DNA from: Nocardia asteroides
GTDB lineage: Bacteria; Actinomycetota; Actinomycetes; Mycobacteriales; Mycobacteriaceae
Assembly (NCBI RefSeq): GCF_900637185.1
Contig: NZ_LR134352.1
Location: forward strand, 6,500,001-6,564,000
Direction: 5' to 3'
Length of the DNA: 64,000 nucleotides
Below are positions 48,145 through 55,191 of the stretch, one piece after another. The notes below the pieces were generated by a model. It had not been told where the DNA came from. It ran no database searches and saw only the letters and a program-made list of their open reading frames with translations. A program made the position numbers and the translations under genes. The first letter of the stretch is position 1. Every line of letters starts with the position of its first letter.

Positions 48145-49089
48145 TCAGGCGGCGAGGGCCAGTTCGGCGCGGTCGGCGGTGCGCGCGCGGCCGACCAGGC
48201 GGGCGATGGCCGCGGCGACCTGGGCGGGCTGCTCGAGGATGACCGAGTGGCCCGCGCCCTCGATCAGGACGAAGTCGGCGTAGTCGACGGCGGCGGCCAT
48301 GGCGACCGAGTGCGAAGCGGGCGTCATCAGGTCGGCCGAGCCGCACAGCACCAGGGTGGGCACGGTCGACAGGTCGGCCAGCGCGTCGGTGCGGTCGAAG
48401 GTCTTGAACGCGCTCAGGAAGGTCGCCATGGTGACGATCGAGGTGGCGTTGTGCATGGCCTCGGCCAGCGCCAGCACCCGCGGGCTCACCGTGCGGTCAC
48501 CGAACTCCGCGGTCCGCACCACCGGCGCGAAAACCTTGCAGGCCAGCACCTTCGCACGCTGCATCAGCCGCGGCGCGCGCCGGACGGCGGCCTGGAACAC
48601 GGAGATGATCGGGTTGCGCAGCAGGCGGCCGAAGCCGGCGTCGGCCAGCCCGCTGGCGGCCGTCGCCACCAGCCCCACGCCGACGATGCGGGTACCGATC
48701 TCGTGCCGATACCGGCTGACGTAGGTGAGCACGGTCATCCCGCCCATCGAATGCCCCACCAGCACCACCGGCCCGGTGGGCGCGACGGCGTCGAGCACCG
48801 TGTGCAGGTCGTCGCCGAGCTGTTCGAGGTGGTAGGTCTGACGCGGCGCGACGGCGGACTCGCCGTGGCCGCGGTGGTCGTAGCAGACCACCCGCGCGCC
48901 GGGGTAGTCACGCAGCAGCGCGTCGCGGACGCCGGCCCAGGATTCGGTGCGCAGGCAGTGCCCGTGAATGAGTACCACCGTCAGCTCCGCGGCGCGGCTG
49001 CCGTACTCGCGCACGGCGAGTTCCACGCCGTCTCCGGTCACGACCGGCACCCGACGTTCCCCGACCTGGGTGATTGTCCTGATGCTCAT
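48145..49089 (-). CDS. Alpha/beta hydrolase, 314 aa
   Basis: The oxyanion region is V-L-I-H-G-H-C-L-R-T-E-S-W, the nucleophile elbow G-H-S-M-G-G-M near residue 110, the acid in G-S-A-D-L-M-T-P and the histidine in G-A-G-H-S-V-I-L-E-Q. This is a complete Ser-Asp-His triad. The ATG at 49087-49089 has GGAGG upstream. There is no signal peptide. Specificity (esterase, lipase or C-C hydrolase) cannot be decided. Confidence 0.85.
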   Translation of the reverse strand: MSIRTITQVGERRVPVVTGDGVELAVREYGSRAAELTVVLIHGHCLRTESWAGVRDALLRDYPGARVVCYDHRGHGESAVAPRQTYHLEQLGDDLHTVLDAVAPTGPVVLVGHSMGGMTVLTYVSRYRHEIGTRIVGVGLVATAASGLADAGFGRLLRNPIISVFQAAVRRAPRLMQRAKVLACKVFAPVVRTAEFGDRTVSPRVLALAEAMHNATSIVTMATFLSAFKTFDRTDALADLSTVPTLVLCGSADLMTPASHSVAMAAAVDYADFVLIEGAGHSVILEQPAQVAAAIARLVGRARTADRAELALAA

Positions 49090-49223
49090 CGTGGCCTCCG
49101 ATTCGTGGTGCGGTGACAGGTACAACTCTGCGCCGGATCGGCCGCGCTCATCAGGTCCCCGAGTGCTGGCGCCCACGCCCCGAGGGTGGACAGAACCCCA
49201 CCCAGGTGGGGCGCGTCACCTTG

Positions 49224-49241
49224 ACTGAAATTTCAGTCAGG
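49224..49241. promoter_or_regulatory. 18-bp perfect palindrome in the promoter of the deiminase gene
   Basis: TGACTGAAATTTCAGTCA is a perfect palindrome. It overlaps the -35 TTGACT (49223-49228) and most of the 18-base spacer to TAGGGT (49247-49252). A TetR gene lies downstream of the deiminase gene and is the obvious candidate to bind it. Confidence 0.75.
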
Positions 49242-49274
49242 ATCTAGGGTCGGACGTACCGGAAGGAGAAACCG

Positions 49275-50378
49275 ATGCGACGACGCACTTTCGTGCAGAC
49301 CACGCTGGCCGCACTCGGCAGCGTGCTGTGGACGGGCTGCGACGACAGCACCACCACGGCCGAGCACGACGGAAGGACCTGGCTCATGCCCGAGGAGGGG
49401 CAGCCGCACAAGCGCACCTGGATGGCGTTCGTGGCCGACGAGCGGATCTGGGGCGCCCACCTGGTGGCCGAGGTGCAGCGCAACCTGGCCACCATCGCCA
49501 CCACCATCGCCCGCTTCGAGCCGGTCGCCATGCTGGTCCGCCCCGGCGACCTCGCCCAGGCCCAGCGGCTGATCGGCGCCGCGAACGTGGAACTGATCAC
49601 CACCGACCTCGACGACTTGTGGATGCGCGACACCGGACCGGTGTTCGTGCGCGGCGGCGACGCCAAGGCCGGCGTGGACTTCAACTTCAACGGCTGGGGC
49701 GACAAGCAGCGCCACCGCGCCGACGCGAAGGTCGCCGAGTTCGTCACCGCCCGGGCCGGCGTGGAGACCCTGCACACCGATCTGGTGCTCGAGGGCGGCG
49801 CGCTCGAGGTCGACGGCGAGGGCACCGCGATCATCACCGAGAGCTGCGTCCTCAACAACAACCGCAATCCGGGCTGGAGCAGACGCGATGTCGAGGAGGA
49901 ACTCGCCTATCTGCTCGGCATCGAGAAGGTGATCTGGCTGCCCGGCATCGCCGGCGAGGACATCACCGACGGGCACACCGATTTCTACGCCCGCTTCACC
50001 GGCCCGGGCGTGGTCGTCGCCGGGCTCGACAACGATCCCGATTCGTTCGACTACGACGTCACCCGCCGTCACCTCGACATCCTGCGCACGGCGACCGACG
50101 CGCACGGCCGCCCGCTGCGCGTGGAAGTGCTCACGGGACCGTCGACGGTGCGCGAGCAGTTCGAGAACGACGACTTCGCCGCCGGCTACATCAATTTCTA
50201 CGTCTGCAACGGCGCGGTGATCGCCCCCGAGTTCGGCGATCCCGCCGCCGACGCCGCCACCGCGTCGACCCTGACCCGGCTGTTCCCCGGCCGGGAAGTG
50301 GTGCAGATCAATATCGACGGCATCGCCGCAGGTGGCGGCGGTATCCACTGCACCACCCAGCAGGAACCCGTCGACTGA
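49275..50378 (+). CDS. Exported agmatine deiminase/PAD-like lipoprotein, 367 aa
   Basis: This guanidino-modifying enzyme (PAD_porph family) deiminates agmatine or terminal arginine. The N-terminus R-R-R-T-F-V-Q-T-T-L-A-A-L-G-S-V-L-W-T-G-C looks like a Tat signal with a lipobox cysteine. Catalytic motifs are W-M-R-D-T-G-P near residue 116, E-G-G-A-L, G-H-T-D near 235 and the nucleophilic Cys in G-G-I-H-C-T-T-Q-Q-E-P near 360. Most agmatine deiminases are cytoplasmic, so export is unusual and recalls bacterial peptidylarginine deiminases. GGAGAAACC precedes the ATG. A TetR gene follows 41 bp later. Confidence 0.85.
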   Translation: MRRRTFVQTTLAALGSVLWTGCDDSTTTAEHDGRTWLMPEEGQPHKRTWMAFVADERIWGAHLVAEVQRNLATIATTIARFEPVAMLVRPGDLAQAQRLIGAANVELITTDLDDLWMRDTGPVFVRGGDAKAGVDFNFNGWGDKQRHRADAKVAEFVTARAGVETLHTDLVLEGGALEVDGEGTAIITESCVLNNNRNPGWSRRDVEEELAYLLGIEKVIWLPGIAGEDITDGHTDFYARFTGPGVVVAGLDNDPDSFDYDVTRRHLDILRTATDAHGRPLRVEVLTGPSTVREQFENDDFAAGYINFYVCNGAVIAPEFGDPAADAATASTLTRLFPGREVVQINIDGIAAGGGGIHCTTQQEPVD

Positions 50379-50419
50379 GCCGCCTCCGGCCCCCGGCCGG
50401 GCACCTACTGTGAGGAATC

Positions 50420-50989
50420 GTGTCGGATCGTCGTACCCAGATCATGGAAGCCGCGGTCCGCGTCATCGCCCAGGACGGCGTGCGCGGACTGCGGGTCGAA
50501 AAGCTCGCCGCGGCCGCCGAGGTCTCCACGGCGCTGATCTACTACCACTTCAAGGATCGCGCCGGCATCCTGCGCGCGGCGCTCGAACACATCAATCACC
50601 GCGCCCAGTCCTACACCGACGGGACCGCCGCCACCGATCCGCGCACCCGCGTGCTGGACATGCTGCTGCTCGAACTCCAGGACGTCGACGCGGTGCGTGA
50701 GAACAGCGTCGCCTGGGGCGAACTGCGCGCCACGGCGGCCTTCGACGCCGATCTGCGCGCGCCACTGCGCACCACCACCACCGCCTGGAACACCGACATC
50801 GCGGACCTGATCGGTGCGGCGCAGACGGCGGGCACGGTCGCCGCCACGGTCGACCCCGCCGCCGCCGCGGAACGCCTCACCGCCCTGGTCGAAGGGCTCA
50901 GCGAGCGCTGGCACAGCGGATCGCTCGATCTGCCGCGCGCCCGTCGATTGCTCACCGGCGCGGTCGAACTCGAACTCGGCGCGAACTAG
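50420..50989 (+). CDS. TetR-family regulator, 189 aa, likely regulator of the deiminase
   Basis: The HTH is A-A-V-R-V-I-A-Q-D-G-V-R-G-L-R-V-E-K-L-A-A-A-A-E-V-S-T-A-L-I-Y-Y-H-F-K-D-R near residues 9-48. The GTG at 50420 has GAGGA upstream. It is downstream of the deiminase gene and possibly transcribed with it, under a perfect palindrome that it may bind. Its TAG stop shares the bases CTAG (50986-50989) with the stop of the convergent dioxygenase gene. Confidence 0.85.
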   Translation: MSDRRTQIMEAAVRVIAQDGVRGLRVEKLAAAAEVSTALIYYHFKDRAGILRAALEHINHRAQSYTDGTAATDPRTRVLDMLLLELQDVDAVRENSVAWGELRATAAFDADLRAPLRTTTTAWNTDIADLIGAAQTAGTVAATVDPAAAAERLTALVEGLSERWHSGSLDLPRARRLLTGAVELELGAN

Positions 50990-51840
50990 AGCGGCTGCGC
51001 GCCGGGCTCGAGCAGGCGCTTCGGGTGCATGCCGTCGACCTGGCCGATGAACGGCGGATGGATGCTGTAGCCGAGCATGCGCCGGATGTCCTCGGAGACC
51101 CGGCGCGCGGTGTCGCGGGTGATCGAGAGGGTGAACGCCTCCTGCGGCCGCAACCACGGTTCGCAGTACTGGGCGGTGACGGCCAGCCGCGGCCGGTCGG
51201 TGCGGTTGGCGCCGCCGCCGTGCCACAGCGTGCCCGGGAAGAACACACACGAACCGGCGCGCATCACCACGGGCTCGCGGGTCTCGTCCGCGGGCAGCCG
51301 ATCGCCCCAGTGGTGACTGCCGGGGATGATGTCGGTGGCGCCGTTGTCGGCGGTGAAGTCGTCGATGGCCCAGATCGTGGCCGCGCCGAGGGCCGCGCGC
51401 GGACGCGGCAGCGGGTAGAAGCCGTCGTCGGTGTGCAGCATCTGGGCCTGCTCGCCCGGCAGGATATTGATCACCTGCAACATCGAGAGCAGGTAGTTCG
51501 GCTGGAACATCCGGTCCAGCAGCGCCAGCACCCGCGGATGGTCGGCGATCCGGTCGCAGCTCGCCGTCTTGTTCAGCACGCTGTATACGCGCTGGGTGGT
51601 GTGTCCTTCGAAGTTGTTGCGGCCGTGCCGATTCAGCAGCGGCGTCACGGATTCGCGAATCCCGGCCAGCTCGTCGGCAGTGAGCAGGTCCGGCAGGATG
51701 ACGAACCCGTCGCGCCGCACGGCGGCCAGATCCGCCTCGACGACCGCCGGGTCGACGACGGCGCCGCCGCTCGCGGTCCGCCGGTAGGTACCGGCCAGAT
51801 CGCCGCCCAAATCCGTCAACGAGGACACTTCGCTGCTCAT
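50986..51840 (-). CDS. Phytanoyl-CoA dioxygenase (PhyH) family protein, 284 aa
   Basis: This Fe(II)/2-oxoglutarate oxygenase has the facial triad H-T-D-D-G near residue 137 and the distal histidine in W-H-G-G-G-A-N-R-T near 207, with the 2-oxoglutarate arginine in D-R-P-R-L-A-V. G-S-H-H-W-G-D is a typical loop. The ATG at 51838-51840 has GAGGAG upstream. It is divergent from a TetR regulator with an inverted repeat between, so it is probably the repressed target. Substrate is unknown. Confidence 0.85.
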   Translation of the reverse strand: MSSEVSSLTDLGGDLAGTYRRTASGGAVVDPAVVEADLAAVRRDGFVILPDLLTADELAGIRESVTPLLNRHGRNNFEGHTTQRVYSVLNKTASCDRIADHPRVLALLDRMFQPNYLLSMLQVINILPGEQAQMLHTDDGFYPLPRPRAALGAATIWAIDDFTADNGATDIIPGSHHWGDRLPADETREPVVMRAGSCVFFPGTLWHGGGANRTDRPRLAVTAQYCEPWLRPQEAFTLSITRDTARRVSEDIRRMLGYSIHPPFIGQVDGMHPKRLLEPGAQPL

Positions 51841-51852
51841 GCCGGCTCCTCT

Positions 51853-51876
51853 AACATAACTGAGTTCTGTTATGTT
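51853..51876. promoter_or_regulatory. Operator-like inverted repeat between PhyH and TetR genes
   Basis: AACATAAC (51853-51860) and GTTATGTT (51869-51876) are perfect arms around an 8-base spacer. The right arm contains TATGTT (51871-51876), a -10 seven bases before the TetR ATG. Binding there would block both divergent promoters. Confidence 0.7.
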
Positions 51877-51882
51877 TCGAAT

Positions 51883-52461
51883 ATGGCACGCGCTCCGATC
51901 GGACGTCAACAACTTCTCACCGCCGCCCGCGAGGAACTGGTCCGCGGCAACGGCGTCCTGGAACTGAGCGCGCTCACCCGCCGCGCCAACCTGAGCACCG
52001 GCGCCCTCTACCACCACTTCGGCTCCAAGTCCGGCCTGCTCGCCGCCATCTACGACGGCTTCTACGACGGCCTACGCCACGCTATCGCCGACGCCAACCT
52101 CCCCGCCGACGCCGACTGGGCCACCCGCGAACACGCCCGCACCCACCTGTTCGTCGCCTACCACTTCGACGACCCCCTGGCCCCCATCCTCCTCACCCGC
52201 GCCGCCCTCGACCCCGACCTCGCCGAACTGGAAGCCGTCCACATCGAAAGAATGAGCGCCAAGGCCGCCGACAACATCCGCCACGGCCAGACCGCCGGTC
52301 AGCTCTCCACCACCCTCGACCCCGACAGCGCGGGCGCCTACGTCATCGGCGGCCTCCGCCACGGCATAGCCCAGCAACTCCGCTCGACACCTCCGGCCGA
52401 CCAGCACCAAGCCACCGCCCGCCTCTGGCACCTGACCGCCGCCACCCTCGGCATCTCCTGA
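51883..52461 (+). CDS. TetR-family regulator, 192 aa, likely leaderless
   Basis: The HTH is A-L-T-R-R-A-N-L-S-T-G-A-L-Y-H-H-F-G-S-K-S-G-L-L near residues 28-52. The ligand domain is helical, with D-D-P-L-A-P-I-L-L-T-R. There is no ribosome site; a -10 (TATGTT) lies seven bases upstream, so the mRNA is probably leaderless. It is divergent from PhyH, with a shared operator. Codon use is unusually rich in CCC/ACC-type codons. Confidence 0.85.
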   Translation: MARAPIGRQQLLTAAREELVRGNGVLELSALTRRANLSTGALYHHFGSKSGLLAAIYDGFYDGLRHAIADANLPADADWATREHARTHLFVAYHFDDPLAPILLTRAALDPDLAELEAVHIERMSAKAADNIRHGQTAGQLSTTLDPDSAGAYVIGGLRHGIAQQLRSTPPADQHQATARLWHLTAATLGIS

Positions 52462-52502
52462 GCCCCGCCGAGCGACCGGCTCCCCGGCGCAGGCGGCCGC
52501 CA

Positions 52503-52562
52503 TGTTCAGTATTTGACGGCGTTCAATCGAAGTGAACGCCATGGACGACCGAACGGTCGATC
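52503..52562 (+). repeat. Gene-start segment resembling 54804-54863
   Basis: Sixty bases ending in A-T-G-G-A-[CA]-G-A-C-C-G-A-A-C match 54804-54863 at about 47 of 60 positions without gaps, both placing an ATG at the same spot. Here the frame from 52541 closes after 31 codons, so it looks like a remnant of the 5' end of the gene type found at 54842. Confidence 0.5.
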
Positions 52563-52577
52563 CTGAGGTGCGCTTCG

Positions 52578-52988
52578 CTATCTGCCGACGTAGTAAGCGA
52601 ACACCAGCGCCACGATCACTGCCATCACGATCTTGATCGTCGTGATGAGCATGGTGATCATCCAACCCACGACGCTACGTCCCGGTCGCCAACCCAACTC
52701 CGACACCTCGGCCGCGATCAAGTCCCGCACCGGTTGCTCCCGATCTCGTTCCCGACGCGGAGTTTGCCCCTCCGTGTCCCAAAGTTCCCAGGTCAGGGCA
52801 TACTTACGCTTCTGTTCGAGGTGTAGCCGGAAGCAATACGGAGTTCCCCGCAGATCATGACGGTAGGGGCGTTCGATACGGAGTTCACGCCGGCCGACCG
52901 CCCGCACTGTGAACGCGGGGTAGCCGACGAGAGCGGCCCGGAGCCGCTGCTCCAATTCCTCCCTCGGCGAAGGGATTTCGTTGTACAC
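52578..52988 (-). CDS. Hypothetical tail-anchored protein, 136 aa
   Basis: I do not recognise this protein. A soluble part of about 105 residues (E-L-E-Q-R-L-R-A-A-L-V-G-Y and L-R-I-E-R-P-Y-R-H-D-L-R-G-T-P-Y-C-F-R) is followed by one C-terminal helix (I-T-T-I-K-I-V-M-A-V-I-V-A-L-V-F-A-Y-Y), so it is probably tail-anchored. The GTG at 52986-52988 has a weak upstream CAGG. GC content is lower than in the main chromosome, and the locus marks the start of the accessory stretch. Confidence 0.6.
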   Translation of the reverse strand: MYNEIPSPREELEQRLRAALVGYPAFTVRAVGRRELRIERPYRHDLRGTPYCFRLHLEQKRKYALTWELWDTEGQTPRRERDREQPVRDLIAAEVSELGWRPGRSVVGWMITMLITTIKIVMAVIVALVFAYYVGR

Positions 52989-53373
52989 GACCTGAGCTTA
53001 GGCCGCCGATACCCAGTCGGCGATCGTCGTCAACCAGTCACCTACCGCTACCTCGCTGCTGCACGAAGGCCGTCCTCGCGGCCGGCTGGGACGTCACGGC
53101 CGTCCACCTTTGGACACGGTCCGCGCTCTACCTGCGCACAACGGTTTCCAGCACATTCGACGCGCCGCTACTTATGCGCAACAGGAGGCCTAGTAATCTT
53201 CGTCATATTTGAAACATACATACTTCACTTGAGATTCGGGGTCCGTACCGTTCCGGGCGGGATGGGGTGGGAGCTTCTCGGCCAACGCTGACGACTACGC
53301 GCTGCGGCGACTTCGGGGCAACTGATCCACCTGCGCAACAACGCATTTCACCAAGCGAGGGGACTTCATTCAC
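52989..53373. other. 385-bp intergenic region upstream of the S8 peptidase
   Basis: No gene is supported. Bases 53185-53235 are AT-rich (a run around CATATTTGAAACATACATAC) and are the best place for the peptidase promoter. GAGGGG at 53356-53361 may be its ribosome site. Confidence 0.5.
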
Positions 53374-54612
53374 GTGAAAACGACCTGGTTGGCGCTGCCA
53401 GTCGCGGTACTTTCCATACTGGCCGCAGCGGCGATCCCCGCCGCCGCCGATCCTGCCGAGCAGAAGCCGAAGGTGCCTGTGGCACTGGCAGAAAACGGCC
53501 GCGGCATCCCAGACGTCTATATCGTCGGCGTGAAAGAGGGCGCGGACCTCGACGCCGTGTTGACAAGGGCGAAGATCAACGAGACTCGGGTAACAGCGAC
53601 CGCGCTGAGGTCCTTCAGTGCGAAACTCTCGAAGCATCAAATCGAAGCGCTACAGGACGATTCATCGGTGGAGTTGATCCTGCAGGACCAGCACACACTG
53701 AGTCCCTCGAGCGTCGATGGGTACACTCCGACCGACCAACCTGGTCCGGGGTGGGCACTCGATCGAATCAATCAGGCAGCTCTGCCCGGTGATGGAAACT
53801 ACACCACTAGTGCCACCGGCGCCGGCGTCACGGCCTACGTGATCGACGGTGGCATAGATGTCACTCACCCGGACTTCGAGGGACGAGCCTCCGAGGGCAT
53901 GTCCACGATCACCTCGCCGATGACCGCCACCTGCGCGAATTATCAGCACGGTACCGGCGTCGCAGGCATGCTGGGCGGCGCCAAGTTCGGCGTGGCCAAG
54001 AAGGTCACGTTGGTCTCCCTCCGCATATCACCTTGTGACTCGGGAGCCAGCTTCACCGATATTCTCAGCGCCACCAACTGGTTGCTGGGACACGGCCAGA
54101 AGCCTGCCGTAGTGAACTTGTCGTCCAATGCCAACGCAACCGGTACATTCGAGGACCAGATCGCGGCGGGATGGATGCGCGGGGTATTCAACAATCTCGC
54201 CGAATCCGGCTTCTTCATCACCAATTCCACGAGTAATCGTCAAATGGACGCCTGCCTCGGTTGGCCTGCCGATGCGGCCGGGGTCATGGCGGTCGCGCAC
54301 ACGGACGCCGACGATCACGCCGCCGACACCTCGGACTGGGGTGGCTGCATTCAACTGTACGCACCCGGACATCTGGTCCCCATGCCGAAGATCGGTGGCG
54401 GCTTCGCGATCGGCAAGGGTTCATCATTCGCTGCGCCGATGGTCGCAGGAGTCGGCGCCCTGTACAAGGCGACGTATGGAGATGCCAGCTACACGGTCAT
54501 CGCAGACTGGATCAAGGACAAATCCACCAAGAATGTCGTGCTGCCCAAGCTCAACGGCAATGTCGGCGCCCAACCCACGGTGAACCGGCTGCTCAACACC
54601 GGCGGCCTGTAG
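53374..54612 (+). CDS. Exported S8 subtilisin-like serine peptidase, 412 aa
   Basis: A signal peptide (W-L-A-L-P-V-A-V-L-S-I-L-A-A-A-A-I-P-A-A-A-D) and an I9-type propeptide (Y-I-V-G-V-K-E-G-A-D-L-D) precede a proteinase K-like domain. The catalytic residues are D158 (Y-V-I-D-G-G-I-D-V), H192 (H-G-T-G-V-A-G) and S351 (G-S-S-F-A-A-P-M-V). The oxyanion asparagine is in T-S-N-R-Q-M-D-A-C, where families usually have A-G-N. It should be active. It is monocistronic, with a perfect hairpin after the stop and lower GC than the core genome. Confidence 0.88.
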   Translation: MKTTWLALPVAVLSILAAAAIPAAADPAEQKPKVPVALAENGRGIPDVYIVGVKEGADLDAVLTRAKINETRVTATALRSFSAKLSKHQIEALQDDSSVELILQDQHTLSPSSVDGYTPTDQPGPGWALDRINQAALPGDGNYTTSATGAGVTAYVIDGGIDVTHPDFEGRASEGMSTITSPMTATCANYQHGTGVAGMLGGAKFGVAKKVTLVSLRISPCDSGASFTDILSATNWLLGHGQKPAVVNLSSNANATGTFEDQIAAGWMRGVFNNLAESGFFITNSTSNRQMDACLGWPADAAGVMAVAHTDADDHAADTSDWGGCIQLYAPGHLVPMPKIGGGFAIGKGSSFAAPMVAGVGALYKATYGDASYTVIADWIKDKSTKNVVLPKLNGNVGAQPTVNRLLNTGGL

Positions 54613-54622
54613 TCCCCCGCCC

Positions 54623-54655
54623 GCGCCTGGGGCTCCTTCAATTGGCCCCAGGCGC
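54623..54655. terminator. Terminator shared by the S8 peptidase and the ychF remnant
   Basis: A perfect 11-bp stem (GCGCCTGGGGC at 54623-54633 with 54645-54655) lies 10 bases past the peptidase stop. On the other strand it lies 6 bases past the TAA of the ychF remnant, which supports that remnant being an original gene end. Confidence 0.75.
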
Positions 54656-54661
54656 AAGGGA

Positions 54662-54803
54662 TTACACGTTGAATCTGAATTCCACGACGTCGCCGTCGGC
54701 CATGATGTAGTCCTTGCCTTCCATGCGGACCTTGCCCGCGGCCTTGGCTGCCGCCATGGAACCGGTCTCGACCTTGACGTTGAGGAAGACCGCGCCCGCG
54801 TCG
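54662..54803 (-). pseudogene. Decayed ychF 3' fragment with the canonical F-N-V terminus
   Basis: Read on the minus strand this gives [11 protein letters not shown] joined directly to [12 protein letters not shown], then [18 protein letters not shown] and R-F-N-V-stop. The first piece matches A-D-A-V-F-L-D-A-K-V-E of the intact YchF and the second its last 37 residues, so about 265 bp between them have been lost. F-N-V is the usual YchF end (E. coli ends L-F-N-V). The intact gene 5 kb away lacks it. Bases 54684-54748 are identical to 59776-59840. Confidence 0.85.
54684..54748. repeat. Left copy of 65-bp direct repeat (ychF 3' end)
   Basis: These 65 bases are identical to 59776-59840 inside intact ychF. 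The repeats bound a 5.1-kb GC-poorer interval with nuclease and DUF262/HEPN genes. They behave like the left and right attachment sites of an inserted element. Confidence 0.85.
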
Positions 54804-54841
54804 TGTTCAATATTTTCATCTGTTCCACTAAACTGAACGTC

Positions 54842-55096
54842 ATGGAAGACCGAACAGGCCATCGCGACATAGAGCACATGGTGGCCGAGGCAATGTCGGC
54901 GATCTCGATCGACTTCGAGTTGCAGCACTGGACATCGGAGACAACCGCGATCGTCGAGATAGCCCGTATGGGCTTCGGCACGAAGTATCAGATGGCCTTG
55001 TTGCGATACCCTGGGACACAACGGATTCGCTGCCTGAAGCGCTCTCACTCCATCTCACACTGTGCCTATCCGCTGAGGTTGAAGCGTGATACCTGA
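54842..55096 (+). CDS. Small hypothetical protein of the inserted region, 84 aa
   Basis: I do not recognise this protein. The frame [31 protein letters not shown] is plausible coding up to about residue 60; the tail ([12 protein letters not shown]) is less convincing and may be frameshifted. There is no ribosome site. The 60 bases around its start resemble 52503-52562. It sits directly after the ychF remnant and 95 bp before the nuclease gene, so it belongs to the inserted region. Confidence 0.4.
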   Translation: MEDRTGHRDIEHMVAEAMSAISIDFELQHWTSETTAIVEIARMGFGTKYQMALLRYPGTQRIRCLKRSHSISHCAYPLRLKRDT

Positions 55097-55191
55097 ACCA
55101 GGTTTCCTCGACGACTTGTGACCACCTGCGGGGGTCCGAGCATCTTACGTATCGGACTACGGCAGAGCCACCGATCATTCATAATAGCCTG

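Noticed and set aside
53374..54612. Loss of the catalytic residues in the S8 peptidase
   Set aside because: The usual A-G-N is changed to T-S-N and G-T-S to G-S-S, but Asp, His, Ser and the oxyanion Asn are all present, so it is probably active.
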